A stretch of DNA of 39,192 nt from a bacterium (GTDB taxonomy: Bacteria > Electryoneota > RPQS01), in assembly GCA_020846695.1 (NCBI GenBank), contig JADLDM010000168.1, positions 1 through 39,192 of the forward strand. Reading direction: 5' to 3'. Shown piece after piece: positions 1 to 9,914 of this stretch. The position numbers and the translations under genes were made by a program. The notes beneath the pieces were generated by a model that saw nothing but the letters and a program-made list of their open reading frames with translations, had not been told where the DNA came from and made no database searches. Within the stretch, counting starts at the first letter, position 1; every line of letters starts with the position of its first letter.

Positions 1-4
1 TCGC

Positions 5-1060
5 GTGCTGCATGAAACCGGAAGCAAACCGCGCGCACTGATCGTTTCACCAACGCGCGAACTCGCCCTGCAAATCGAAGAATCCCTGAAAGATTACGCG
101 CGCTTCACCGACGTGAGAATTCTCGCTGTTTATGGCGGCGTCGGCTACGGCCCGCAAAATGACGGTCTCAAACGCGGCGTGGACGTGATCGTTGCGACTC
201 CCGGAAGATTACTCGATCATGTTTCGCGCGGCACGCTGAAACTGCACGGCATCCAGATGCTCGTGCTCGATGAAGCCGATCGCATGTTGGACATGGGCTT
301 TCTCCCCGACGTGCGCAGAATCCTCGCGCAGCTTCCGCCAAAGAGACAATCCATGCTGTTCTCCGCGACATTCCCCGATGAAGTCACAAGACTCGCAAAG
401 GAGATGTTGAAAGAACCGAAGCTTGTGCAAATCGGTTCGCGTTCCTCCGCTGCCGGAGGAATTACACACACGGCCTATCCCTGCCCCGCTCACTTGAAAC
501 CCGAATTGCTCGTCGCCATGGTGCGCGATCTGAATTCACCTGCAATTCTCATTTTCACCCGCACCAAGCATCGCGCCGATAAAGTGCAAAAACTTCTTCA
601 GCGCGTCCATATTCACGTCACCACACTGCACAGCGACCGCACACAGCGACAACGAGTCGCAGCGCTGGAAGGTTTCAAGCAGGGCAAGTATCAGGTAATG
701 GTGGCAACCGACATCGCCGCGCGCGGTATTGACATCGAAGGCATCACGCACGTCATCAACTACGACGTGCCCGCCACGCCTGAAGACTACGTCCACCGTA
801 CGGGCCGCACCGCCCGCGCCGAAAAACTCGGCGAAGCTTACACACTTGCTGCTCCCGACGAAGAGATAATTCTCCGCGAAATCGAAAAACACCTCGGCTC
901 TGCGATGTCGCGCGCCGCATTGCCGCATTTCGACTACCTCGTCGCAGCTCCCGAAAAAGCAACCGGACTCCAGAAAACAAGCGGAACTGTCGGCCCGCAA
1001 AAAAAGAGCTTCGCCTCTTCGCATCGCCGTCCCAAAATCCCCCGCAAACTCGGCCGATAA
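5..1060 (+). CDS. DEAD-box ATP-dependent RNA helicase (5' truncated by window edge)
   Basis: Motifs PTRELALQ, TPGRLLD, DEADRMLDMGF, SATFP, ATDIAARGIDIEG, HRTGRTAR; frame continues upstream of the window. Confidence 0.95.
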   Translation: MLHETGSKPRALIVSPTRELALQIEESLKDYARFTDVRILAVYGGVGYGPQNDGLKRGVDVIVATPGRLLDHVSRGTLKLHGIQMLVLDEADRMLDMGFLPDVRRILAQLPPKRQSMLFSATFPDEVTRLAKEMLKEPKLVQIGSRSSAAGGITHTAYPCPAHLKPELLVAMVRDLNSPAILIFTRTKHRADKVQKLLQRVHIHVTTLHSDRTQRQRVAALEGFKQGKYQVMVATDIAARGIDIEGITHVINYDVPATPEDYVHRTGRTARAEKLGEAYTLAAPDEEIILREIEKHLGSAMSRAALPHFDYLVAAPEKATGLQKTSGTVGPQKKSFASSHRRPKIPRKLGR

Positions 1061-1137
1061 TTTCCCCGCCGTTGTTGGTCTCCTGACCGGCAATGACAGC
1101 AACATAACTCTGCCATTCATCACTCATCGTTCGCCCC

Positions 1138-2403
1138 ATGACCTCCGGATCTCTTAAGAATCTGACACGACGCGCCTCGCCCGCTTGGACGAGGTTTTTG
1201 TTGTTCCTGTCAATCATGGGACCGGGAATCATTACCGCCAACGTGGACAATGACGCCGGCGGAATCACAACCTATTCGCAGGCCGGCGCGCACTTCGGAC
1301 TCACTGTTCTCTGGATTTTCATCCCGATGACCGTCGCGCTCATCATGATTCAGGAAATGTCCAATCGCATGGGCGTCGTAACGGGCAAGGGACTTTCCGA
1401 CCTCATTCGCGAAACCTTCGGCGTGCGCTGGACCTTCTACCTGATGCTCGCCCTGCTCGTCACGAACTTCGGGAATGTTGTCGCGGAATTCTCCGGCATC
1501 GCCGCTGCGGGCGAAATGTTCGGAATCCCAAAGTGGATTTCCGTTCCCGTCGCCGCTGCACTCGTCTGGCTGCTGGTGATGAAAGCGAACTATGCAACCA
1601 TCGAGCGCGTCTTTCTGATCGCCGTCCTCTTCTATCTGGCCTATGTCATCGCCGGATTTCAATCCAAACCGGATTGGAAAGAAGTCGGAAATGCTCTCGT
1701 TACTCCGACCTTCTCCGGTAATCGCGACTATCTCCTGATGATCATCGGCGTCATCGGAACCACCATCGCACCGTGGATGCAGTTCTATCAGCAGGCATCC
1801 GTCGTCGAAAAAGAAATTCCGCTCAAACACTACAAGTATTCGCGCATTGACACCTTCGCGGGCGGCGTTGCCGTCAGCATCGTCGCGCTATTCATCGTTG
1901 TTGTCTGCGCTCAAAATCTCTATCCCGCGCACGTCAAAATTGAAGAAGCCGGTCAGGCCGCGCAGGCGCTCGCTCCGCTCGCAGGAGACTTCAGCGCAAT
2001 CCTCTTCGGCCTCGGACTCTTGAATGCAAGTCTGTTCGCCGCTTCCATTCTTCCGCTTTCAACCTCCTACACCATCTGTGAAGCGCTCGGCTGGGAATCC
2101 GGCCTGAACTATCGCTGGGACGAGGCCAAACAATTCTATTCGCTCTACACTGCGTTGATAGTTCTGGGCGCGCTCTTCGTGCTGATTCCCGGACTTCCCT
2201 TGATCCGTGTGATGTTCCTGTCACAAGTCGTTAATGGAATCCTCCTGCCGTTCATTCTGATCCCCATGCTCATCATGGTCAACCGCAAGAAGCTCATGGG
2301 CGACTATGTCAACGGCAAACTCTACAACATCATCTGCTGGGGAATGGTGATCATTCTGAGCAGCCTCTCCGTCGTTTACTTCGGCGGATTGCTCTTCGGT
2401 TGA
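1138..2403 (+). CDS. Nramp-family divalent metal ion transporter
   Basis: MGPGIITANVDNDAGGITTYSQAGA and GTTIAPWMQFYQQ signatures, multiple hydrophobic TM segments. Confidence 0.9.
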   Translation: MTSGSLKNLTRRASPAWTRFLLFLSIMGPGIITANVDNDAGGITTYSQAGAHFGLTVLWIFIPMTVALIMIQEMSNRMGVVTGKGLSDLIRETFGVRWTFYLMLALLVTNFGNVVAEFSGIAAAGEMFGIPKWISVPVAAALVWLLVMKANYATIERVFLIAVLFYLAYVIAGFQSKPDWKEVGNALVTPTFSGNRDYLLMIIGVIGTTIAPWMQFYQQASVVEKEIPLKHYKYSRIDTFAGGVAVSIVALFIVVVCAQNLYPAHVKIEEAGQAAQALAPLAGDFSAILFGLGLLNASLFAASILPLSTSYTICEALGWESGLNYRWDEAKQFYSLYTALIVLGALFVLIPGLPLIRVMFLSQVVNGILLPFILIPMLIMVNRKKLMGDYVNGKLYNIICWGMVIILSSLSVVYFGGLLFG

Positions 2404-2426
2404 CAAGTATCGGCATTGAAACAAAA

Positions 2427-2450
2427 AAGGCGAGCCATTCGGTTCGCCTT
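2427..2450. terminator. Rho-independent terminator between convergent Nramp and bipA
   Basis: AAGGCGAGCC-ATTC-GGTTCGCCTT stem flanked by A-run and T-run (bidirectional). Confidence 0.8.
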
Positions 2451-2478
2451 TTCGATTTTGAGTTTTCGATTTTCCTCA
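2451..2478. repeat. Phased heptamer repeat (AATCGAA family, minus-strand sense)
   Basis: TTCGATT TTGAGTT TTCGATT TTCCTCA; reverse complement TGAGGAA AATCGAA AACTCAA AATCGAA; overlaps bipA stop codon. Confidence 0.7.
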
Positions 2479-4323
2479 GTACGCCCGGCCCTCAGCTATC
2501 GCCGCCTTCTTGACCATCTGTTTGCGCACCTCCTCGTTCAAGTAGTACTTGCGCAAACGCAGCGACTGCGGAGTCACTTCCACCAGCTCGTCCTCATTGA
2601 TAAAGGCAATCGCCTCTTCCAAGGACATCGGCCGCGGTGGAGCAATCTTATAGCTATCATCGCTGCCCGAGGCGCGCATATTCGTGAGCTTCTTCTCGCG
2701 CACAATGTTCACCACAATATCGCTGTTCCGGGAATTCTCGCCCACGATCATTCCTTCGTAAACATGCGTCCCGGGAGCGACCAGCAATTCCCCGCGATCC
2801 TGTAAGCTGTCCAGAGCATACGCCGTCACGCGTCCTTCCCGGTCCGCCACCAAAACCCCCGTCGCGCGCTGCGTCACTTCGCCCTCCACAGGACGATATT
2901 CAAGAAATCTCGAATTCATGATTGCCGTTCCGCGCGTCATCGTCAAGAGTATCGGACGAATTCCAATCAAACCGCGCATCGGAACTTCATAGGTCAAGCG
3001 CACCCAGCCCGTCGCGTGATCCGTCATGTGCGTCATCCGCCCGCGGCGAATCCCCAGAGTGCTCGTGATCACGCCGACATATTCTTCGGGACAATCCATC
3101 AGCACCTGTTCATAGGGCTCCATCTTCACTCTGTCAATATCCTTATAGAGCACGCGCGGCTTGCCGACGTTCATCTCGTAGCCCTCGCGACGCATGGTCT
3201 CGATCAAAATCGCCATCTGCAATTCGCCGCGTCCATAAACCCGCGTGCCCTCGCCCGTCTCAGTGTCTTCCACGCGCAGCGCCGGATTTCCTTGAATCTC
3301 CTTGTAGAGACGGTCGCGAATTTGACGCGACGTGACGTATTGTCCTTCGCGTCCCGCAAACGGTGAGTTGTTGACGCTGAACACCATCTCCAACGTCGGT
3401 TCGTCAATCTTCAACGGAGGAAGCGGACGCGGATCCAAGAGCGACGTCACCGTATCACCGATGTCAATGTTCTCCAATCCCGCTACCGCGACAATCTCAC
3501 CCGGACTTGCGCTCTTTGCCTCCACGCGATTCAATCCCTCATACGTGTAAAGCTGCACGACCTTCGTCTGCTTGCGATCGCCGATCTGCTTGGCAAGCAT
3601 CACCTGCTCGCCCTGCTTAATCATCCCGTTTGTCACGCGACCGATCCCGATGCGCCCGACGTAATCGTTATACTCCAGCGTCGTAATCTGCATCTGAAGC
3701 GGAGCTTCATCATCATACGTCGGCGCCGGTATCTTGTCGAATAACATGCGGAAGAGCGGCATCAAGCTCTCACCCTGCTGATCAAGCTGCAAAGTGGCCG
3801 TGCCCGCTTTCGCGTTCGTATAGACAACCGGAAAGTGACACTGCTCTTCCGATGCATCCAAATCGAGAAACAGTTCGAGCACTTCATCAAGCACCGCGCC
3901 GATTCTTGCATCAGGCCGGTCAATCTTGTTGATCACGACAATCGGCGAAAGTCCCGCCTCCAGCGCATTCGCAAGCACATAGCGCGTCTGCGGAAGCGGC
4001 CCTTCGCTCGCGTCCACCAACAGCAGACAGCCGTCAACCATCTTCAACACGCGCTGCACCTGACCGCCAAAATCAGCGTGCCCCGGCGTGTCCACGATGT
4101 TGATCAGATTGTCCTGCCAATGAATCGTCGTATTCTTCGAGAGAATCGTAATGCCCTTCTCTCTTTCGAGATCGAGCTTATCCATCACGCGCTCTGCGAC
4201 GTGCTGATTGGCGCGAAATACCCCCGCCTGATGAAGCATCGCATCCACCAGCGTCGTCTTCCCGTGGTCAACGTGCGCGATAATCGCCACATTCCGAATG
4301 TTGTCTCTTGTCTTCAGAGCCAC
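2476..4323 (-). CDS. typA: Ribosome-associated GTPase BipA/TypA
   Basis: RNVAIIAHVDHGKTTLVD, DTPGHADFGG, NKIDRPDAR, full 615-aa length. Confidence 0.97.
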   Translation of the reverse strand: MALKTRDNIRNVAIIAHVDHGKTTLVDAMLHQAGVFRANQHVAERVMDKLDLEREKGITILSKNTTIHWQDNLINIVDTPGHADFGGQVQRVLKMVDGCLLLVDASEGPLPQTRYVLANALEAGLSPIVVINKIDRPDARIGAVLDEVLELFLDLDASEEQCHFPVVYTNAKAGTATLQLDQQGESLMPLFRMLFDKIPAPTYDDEAPLQMQITTLEYNDYVGRIGIGRVTNGMIKQGEQVMLAKQIGDRKQTKVVQLYTYEGLNRVEAKSASPGEIVAVAGLENIDIGDTVTSLLDPRPLPPLKIDEPTLEMVFSVNNSPFAGREGQYVTSRQIRDRLYKEIQGNPALRVEDTETGEGTRVYGRGELQMAILIETMRREGYEMNVGKPRVLYKDIDRVKMEPYEQVLMDCPEEYVGVITSTLGIRRGRMTHMTDHATGWVRLTYEVPMRGLIGIRPILLTMTRGTAIMNSRFLEYRPVEGEVTQRATGVLVADREGRVTAYALDSLQDRGELLVAPGTHVYEGMIVGENSRNSDIVVNIVREKKLTNMRASGSDDSYKIAPPRPMSLEEAIAFINEDELVEVTPQSLRLRKYYLNEEVRKQMVKKAAIAEGRAY

Positions 4324-4363
4324 CTGCTTGAAATCCTTAAGTTACTTCAACCGCCTTCACCAC

Positions 4364-5230
4364 TCATCGCATCAATCTGTCCGCAATATCTTCGTAGGCA
4401 CGCGCCGTGAGTTCCACAATCTGCGCGGGCAACTCAGGCCCCGGAGGAGTCTTGTCCCAAGTCAATGTCTCAAGATAATTCCGCACAATCTGCTTGTCCA
4501 AACTGTTCTGCTCTCTTCCCGGCGCATACTGATCCGAGGGCCAGAAGCGCGAACTGTCGGGAGTCAAAACTTCATCGCACAGCGCAATCTCGCCATCAAT
4601 CACTCCAAATTCAAACTTCGTATCAGCAATCAATATCCCCCGCTCCCGTGCGTAGTCCCGACCCGCGCAATAAATCTGCAAAGAGAGATCGCGCAGCTTC
4701 GTCGCCATTTCCATTCCCACGATATCGCATGTCCGCGCAAAATCAATATTCTCGTCGTGCCCGCTGGTGGCTTTTGTCGCCGGTGTGTAGAGCGGCTCCG
4801 GAAACGCGTCAGCATGAAGCATTCCCTCGGGCAGTTTGTGACCGCAAACAGCGCCTGTCCGCTTGTAATCTTTCCAGCCCGAACCGGTGATAAACCCGCG
4901 CACCACACACTCCACCGGAAGCATCTCCGCGCGCTTGACCACTTCAATCTGTCCCGATGTCGTATCCGGCAGACTCTCAGCAAATCCGCGCGCAAAATCC
5001 GAATAGTCGCCCAGAACCAAGTGGTTGCCCACAATCTGAGCAAACTTACGCATCCAAAATCTCGTTACACGATTCAACACCGCGCCCTTGTTCGGAATCG
5101 CCGTCGGCAGCACCACGTCAAAGGCCGACACGCGGTTCGACGTCACGAACACCAAGTGCTGCGCGTCGAGTTCATAAATGTCGCGGACCTTTCCGCGGCC
5201 CAAAAGCGGAAGCGTCAAAGTGGTAGACAT
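4364..5230 (-). CDS. purC: Phosphoribosylaminoimidazole-succinocarboxamide synthase
   Basis: GRGKVRDIYEL, VECVVRGFITGSGWKDY, LIADTKFEFG motifs. Confidence 0.97.
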   Translation of the reverse strand: MSTTLTLPLLGRGKVRDIYELDAQHLVFVTSNRVSAFDVVLPTAIPNKGAVLNRVTRFWMRKFAQIVGNHLVLGDYSDFARGFAESLPDTTSGQIEVVKRAEMLPVECVVRGFITGSGWKDYKRTGAVCGHKLPEGMLHADAFPEPLYTPATKATSGHDENIDFARTCDIVGMEMATKLRDLSLQIYCAGRDYARERGILIADTKFEFGVIDGEIALCDEVLTPDSSRFWPSDQYAPGREQNSLDKQIVRNYLETLTWDKTPPGPELPAQIVELTARAYEDIADRLMR

Positions 5231-5247
5231 GGCAAAAAAGGAAATGA

Positions 5248-5261
5248 GATGAAGGATGAGA
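5248..5261. repeat. Short GATGANN heptamer pair
   Basis: GATGAAG GATGAGA followed by GCAGA; resembles better arrays at 9251 and 21257. Confidence 0.35.
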
Positions 5262-5281
5262 GCAGAAAAATAAGAGGCGAC

Positions 5282-6082
5282 TCAGTCGCGCCACAACATG
5301 CGAATCGCCACAATCAACAGATAAGCCGCAAACAACCAGCGAAACATCTTCACCGAGCCGCGCTGATTCAATTTGCTGCCGATCGGTCCGCCAATCAGAG
5401 TGCCGATCAACACAGGCAGCGCGTAGGCCGGATAAACGTAACCGATCGAGCCCTCGGGAAGCCCCGTCGCATGCCAACCACTCACGATATAGCCGGTCAT
5501 TCCCGCAAGCGACGTCACCACGCCGATCATACTGCTTGTGCCAACTGCGAACTCAGCGGGAGTCTTGATCACAAACAGCATCACCGGAACCATCAGCACG
5601 CCGCCCGCGACGCCGATATACGCCGACAAAAATCCCGTCGCCGCGCCCAAAAGCATGTAGGGCCATACGTGAAAATGATATTCGCCGCCGTCGTGACCCT
5701 TCAATGGCGAAACAAAAATCGCAGCGCTGATCAAAGCAAAGATCGCAAAGGTCGTACGCAACGTCTCCGGCGCCGACTTGACCGCGAGCGACGAGCCTGC
5801 AAAAGAAAAAAGCAGCGCAGACAAAGCCAGGACCTTGAACGCCCCCCAATGCACGCGCTTCGCTCGCGCATAAGTCACGCCCGCAGAGACCGAAGTTCCC
5901 AGTATGGCAAAAAGAGTCGAACTGAAAACGAGAGGATAAAGAACCGATTCAGGAATCTGCTGCGCGTGAGCAACCGCCAATAAAACCGGCGTGATTATCA
6001 GCGCGCCGCCAATCCCGAGATAGCCTCCCAACACTCCCGTCACAATCCCAACCGCCAAGAGCCCGAACAATGCGAGCAACAT
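5282..6082 (-). CDS. TauE/SafE-family sulfite exporter / membrane permease
   Basis: GVLGGYLGIGGALIITPVLL and duplicated GVAGGVLMVPVML motif in a hydrophobic protein. Confidence 0.9.
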   Translation of the reverse strand: MLLALFGLLAVGIVTGVLGGYLGIGGALIITPVLLAVAHAQQIPESVLYPLVFSSTLFAILGTSVSAGVTYARAKRVHWGAFKVLALSALLFSFAGSSLAVKSAPETLRTTFAIFALISAAIFVSPLKGHDGGEYHFHVWPYMLLGAATGFLSAYIGVAGGVLMVPVMLFVIKTPAEFAVGTSSMIGVVTSLAGMTGYIVSGWHATGLPEGSIGYVYPAYALPVLIGTLIGGPIGSKLNQRGSVKMFRWLFAAYLLIVAIRMLWRD

Positions 6083-6088
6083 GCTCCG

Positions 6089-7780
6089 CTATTCCTTCTG
6101 CTCCGGCGACTTCAAGCTCGTGTCGGTTACCGCAAGAACCCGCGAATATTCTCCCGAGTTGTGCAGCACTTCAACCGCGCGCAAAATCTGCGGATCATGG
6201 TCGAAACCCGACTCGACTCGCCCGCGCGAACCATACAACGAATTTGCCATCTCCGTTTCCAAACTCGTCAGTATGAAATCGCGCTCGCTTTCAAAATCCC
6301 GATCACGCACGCGCTCAAGATAGGATTCGATATGGGCAAACTCCGACTCCACGCTGTCCGATAGCTGATATTCCCCAAGAATCTCGCGAATCTTCTGAAG
6401 CTCTTTCCCGCCCGAAACGTCATAAGAGAAATCGCGCTCCACAAGCCAATCGTGAAAGGCCGAGATCATCTCTTCCGACACCACCGCATCCGTCACGTGC
6501 GCGTTCTCGGCAAGATACTCGTTCACAAAATCAAAAAATGTGCCCTGCCGCCACAGTTCCACTCCCAAATCACCGGGTTGTGGAGCATCAATGCGGATGT
6601 CCGGCAAAATCCCACCGCCCCCTTCCACCTCGCGACCGTTCCGTGTGCTGAAGGCGCTGTCCGGAGATTCATCAGGATCATGAACCACCACTTCATCTTC
6701 CTCGCCGAAGTAATCCACCTTCTGGATCAATCTTCCCGACGGCGTAAAATACTTCGCGGTGGTAAGTTTCAGAGCTTCGCCCGTCTCAAATGAAATCACC
6801 GACTGCACAAGTCCCTTCCCGAAAGTCGGCTCGCCAACCAACACGCCGCGATCCAAATCCTGAATCGCGCCCGCGACAATCTCCGATGCAGACGCCGATC
6901 CGCCGTCCACCAAAACAACAAGCGGAATATCTTTCGCAGCAGGATCGCTCGCAAGTTTGAACGTGCGGTTCGCGTCGCCCGTGCGTCCTTTCGTCGAGAC
7001 AACCACTTCGCCCTTATCCAAAAACTTCTGCAACACACCGACTGCGGAACTCATCAGGCCGCCCGGGTTGCCGCGCAAATCAAGCACCAGTGACTCCATC
7101 CCGTTGCTGCGCAAATCCGCGAGCGCTTCATCCATCTCAAGCGGTGCGCGCGTCGAAAAATGAGCAAGCTTTATATAGCCGATACCCGGCTCGATGAAAC
7201 CCCAGTAGTTCACGTCTTTCACGTCAATGATCTGTCGCGAAAGCGTAAACGAAATCGGCTCCGCCGATCCGGATCGCTCAATCTTCAACTCAACCTGACT
7301 GCCCGGATCCCCCCGCAAAACTCGCGATGCGTCCCGCGTCGTCATCCCCACCGTAGACTTCCCGTCCACTTCAACCACGCGATCCCCCGAGCGAATTCCC
7401 ACGCGCTGCGCAGGCGAATCATCCATCGCGGAAATCACCGTCAAAACCTTGTCCGCCCCGCGCACGCCGATCTCAATCCCCACACCGCCGTACTTGCCGT
7501 ACGTGATCACGTCCAGATCGTCCGTGTCCTCTTCTGGAATGAAAACCGTATACGGATCAAGCGTCGAGAGCATTCCGTCAATCCCCGCGCGAATGAACTC
7601 GTCGGGATCAACCGAATCTACATAACGCAGGCTGATCTCGCGATAAATATCGCCGAAAACGCCCATGTTGTGATGAATCTTTTCGTAAAGTTCATCCTGT
7701 GACGGCGGCTCGGTCCCCGCGAAAACAATCACGGGAAACAGAAGCAGAATCAAGACACGGTTCAACATAACGGCTCTCAT
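6089..7780 (-). CDS. S41 family C-terminal processing peptidase with PDZ domain
   Basis: YGGVGIEIG, PDZ region GDRVVEVDGKST, LDLRGNPGG, GSASASEIVAGA, GKGLVQ; signal peptide MLNRVLILLLFPVIVFAG; start moved in from ORF-track start. Confidence 0.93.
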   Translation of the reverse strand: MRAVMLNRVLILLLFPVIVFAGTEPPSQDELYEKIHHNMGVFGDIYREISLRYVDSVDPDEFIRAGIDGMLSTLDPYTVFIPEEDTDDLDVITYGKYGGVGIEIGVRGADKVLTVISAMDDSPAQRVGIRSGDRVVEVDGKSTVGMTTRDASRVLRGDPGSQVELKIERSGSAEPISFTLSRQIIDVKDVNYWGFIEPGIGYIKLAHFSTRAPLEMDEALADLRSNGMESLVLDLRGNPGGLMSSAVGVLQKFLDKGEVVVSTKGRTGDANRTFKLASDPAAKDIPLVVLVDGGSASASEIVAGAIQDLDRGVLVGEPTFGKGLVQSVISFETGEALKLTTAKYFTPSGRLIQKVDYFGEEDEVVVHDPDESPDSAFSTRNGREVEGGGGILPDIRIDAPQPGDLGVELWRQGTFFDFVNEYLAENAHVTDAVVSEEMISAFHDWLVERDFSYDVSGGKELQKIREILGEYQLSDSVESEFAHIESYLERVRDRDFESERDFILTSLETEMANSLYGSRGRVESGFDHDPQILRAVEVLHNSGEYSRVLAVTDTSLKSPEQKE

Positions 7781-7797
7781 GCACTCTTTTGTGAAAT

Positions 7798-8418
7798 CTA
7801 TTTCCCCGCAAGCAACGGAGCAACCTCCGCGCATATTCGCTCAAATACCTGCTCTTCATTTTGCCGCGCATCTATCACCCGCACGCGCTCAGGGTGACGC
7901 TTTGCAAGCGCAAGATATCCTTCGCGCACCCGCTCAAAAAACTCGCGCGGATTTCGCTCCAGACGATCCGGTTTGCTCCCCGCCGAATTTCGACGCGCTT
8001 CGGACGTGGAGTAATCCACGTCCAAATACAGCGTCAAATCGGGCGCAAGATTCCCCGTCGCAAACACATTCACTTTCTCCACTTCCTCGAGGCCCAATTC
8101 CCGTCCCGCTCCCTGATAGGCTGTCGAAGAATCCGCATAGCGATCCGCGATCACGACGGCTCTTGTCCTCTTCAGATGCGGCCTGATTACGTCATCCACA
8201 AGCTGCGCGCGCGAAGCAGAATAGAGCAGAAACTCAGCACGCGCAGAAATGTGACTCTCGGGATTCAACAAGAGCGCCCGCACCGCTTCACCCGTAGCTG
8301 TGCCGCCCGGCTCGCGCGTCGTCAGCACATCATAATCCTTCGCGCGCAGCCAGTCCGCAAGCTTGGCAATCTGCGTGGACTTCCCCGAACCGTCTATTCC
8401 CTCAAAGCTGATCAGCAT
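7798..8418 (-). CDS. tmk: Thymidylate kinase
   Basis: MLISFEGIDGSGKSTQ P-loop, REPGGT, DRYADSSTAYQG; overlaps lgt end by 17 nt. Confidence 0.95.
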   Translation of the reverse strand: MLISFEGIDGSGKSTQIAKLADWLRAKDYDVLTTREPGGTATGEAVRALLLNPESHISARAEFLLYSASRAQLVDDVIRPHLKRTRAVVIADRYADSSTAYQGAGRELGLEEVEKVNVFATGNLAPDLTLYLDVDYSTSEARRNSAGSKPDRLERNPREFFERVREGYLALAKRHPERVRVIDARQNEEQVFERICAEVAPLLAGK

Positions 8419-9220
8419 CGTGCGTCGCTTCCAAAGGTTTCCGCATGAGCAGATAGATTCCCGCAACAATCATCGCAAGGGAGATCACTCGCGAGAAAGT
8501 CAGCAGATGATCTCCGATCCTGCTCAATATCATCCCCTCTTCGTACCAGCGCAGCCCCTCCACGTAGTATCGCCACACGCCGTACAGCACAAGAAACACG
8601 CCTGTCACAACTCCCTCCGCGCGAGGCTTGCGATCAAACCAAAGCAGGAACGCAAACAAACAGAGCATCGCGAGTGTTTCATAGATCTGTGTCGGATGGA
8701 TATGCTGATGCGGATAGACTGATCCGGCCAAACTCGACTCGGGAAACACCACGCCCCACGGCACGCTGCATGCGTGTCCAAAACAACAGCCGTTCAGAAA
8801 GCAGCCCACTCTGCCAAACGCAATTCCCAAAGCGAGCGACGGAATCAGCACGTCCGTCAGCGTGAGAAATCTTGCCTCGCGCTTTCTGGACATCCACCAC
8901 GCGCCGCCAAATCCCGCGACCACGCCGCCCAACAAAACCAATCCCGCAATTCCAATCGTGCCGTCCTTCTGAATCGGCGAAATCACATCCAGCCAGCGGC
9001 CTTGAAATTCGTCCGAGTGCGTAAACACATACGCGATTCTTCCCCCCGCAAGACCGAACAACAGCGCAGCCACCGAAACATCCATCACTGTCTTGCCTTC
9101 AAGTCCGCGATTCGGCGCCCGCCTCGACGCAATCCAAATCCCGAAACCAAACGCAAGCGCCAGCATCAGCCCATAACTATGCAGAGCAAACGGCCCTATC
9201 TTGAAGATGATCGGATGCAA
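8402..9220 (-). CDS. lgt: Prolipoprotein diacylglyceryl transferase
   Basis: GGRIAYVF, GRVGCFLNGCCFG, HPTQIYE motifs. Confidence 0.95.
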   Translation of the reverse strand: MHPIIFKIGPFALHSYGLMLALAFGFGIWIASRRAPNRGLEGKTVMDVSVAALLFGLAGGRIAYVFTHSDEFQGRWLDVISPIQKDGTIGIAGLVLLGGVVAGFGGAWWMSRKREARFLTLTDVLIPSLALGIAFGRVGCFLNGCCFGHACSVPWGVVFPESSLAGSVYPHQHIHPTQIYETLAMLCLFAFLLWFDRKPRAEGVVTGVFLVLYGVWRYYVEGLRWYEEGMILSRIGDHLLTFSRVISLAMIVAGIYLLMRKPLEATHDADQL

Positions 9221-9250
9221 AAACTATTTCCTCTGAGTGTCTAATCTGCC

Positions 9251-9278
9251 AATCATCATTCATCAATCATAAATCATC
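9251..9278. repeat. Phased heptamer repeat (GATGATT family)
   Basis: AATCATC ATTCATC AATCATA AATCATC; contains the stop codon of the 9267 CDS. Confidence 0.7.
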
Positions 9279-9914
9279 AATAAACGCACTTCGCATCCCT
9301 TCCCGAAACTTCCCAATCCCGCCGCGTGAAGGATGACGAATGTACGTAACGTTCACTCCAATTTCTTTCAGCGCCGTCTCCGCAACTCTTCCGATTGCGA
9401 GACATTTCTCAGGCCCCAAAATCTCGATGATTATCTGCAGCCAGTAAAGCGACGCCGAAATCTCCGCGCGCGAAGGCGAGCGAATCGAAAGCGGATCATC
9501 CTTATGAAACGGATGAAAGGGCAGCGTGTTCCAAACAAAGAACTCTCGCGCGTGAAGCGCAAGCTCGCCCCAAAAGACATCCCCCGTGCGCTCACGATAG
9601 GGCTTCGCGCTCCTGCTCGTAGTTACACCTCGAAACGGCAACTCTCCTTGCGACAGCGGCGCCTCGCCTGTAAACGGAATCCCTGAAAATCTCCCGCCCC
9701 ACGGCCCGTATGCTTCTCCCAAAATCAAAATGCGCGGAGCGGAGTCAAAATTCTCAAAATAGCTGCGCAAATTCTCGCGGCGCATCTGTGGCCCGCCTTC
9801 AATTTCAAACCTCGCATCGAAATCGCAATACGGATTGAATAATCCGTCGCCCCCATGCACCGGATATATCTCCGCCTCGAAAAACTCCCAAAGCTCACGG
9901 AGTGTCGGAATCAT
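9267..9914 (-). CDS. Uracil-DNA glycosylase superfamily-like protein
   Basis: ILILGEAYGPWGGRFSGIPFTGE (motif-1 like) and C-terminal HPSRGG; start at MIPTLREL. Confidence 0.7.
   Translation of the reverse strand: MIPTLRELWEFFEAEIYPVHGGDGLFNPYCDFDARFEIEGGPQMRRENLRSYFENFDSAPRILILGEAYGPWGGRFSGIPFTGEAPLSQGELPFRGVTTSRSAKPYRERTGDVFWGELALHAREFFVWNTLPFHPFHKDDPLSIRSPSRAEISASLYWLQIIIEILGPEKCLAIGRVAETALKEIGVNVTYIRHPSRGGIGKFREGMRSAFIDDL

Noticed and set aside
1061-1137. Possible small RNA between helicase and Nramp genes
   Set aside because: Short gap with only a weak two-unit heptamer and no promoter or terminator.
4298-5983. 561-aa plus-strand ORF
   Set aside because: Antisense to purC, tauE and the end of bipA; Arg/His/Gln-rich low-complexity translation typical of a shadow ORF in GC-rich DNA.
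9251-9278. CRISPR-like array
   Set aside because: Units are 7 nt with no spacers; this is a tandem repeat, not a CRISPR.
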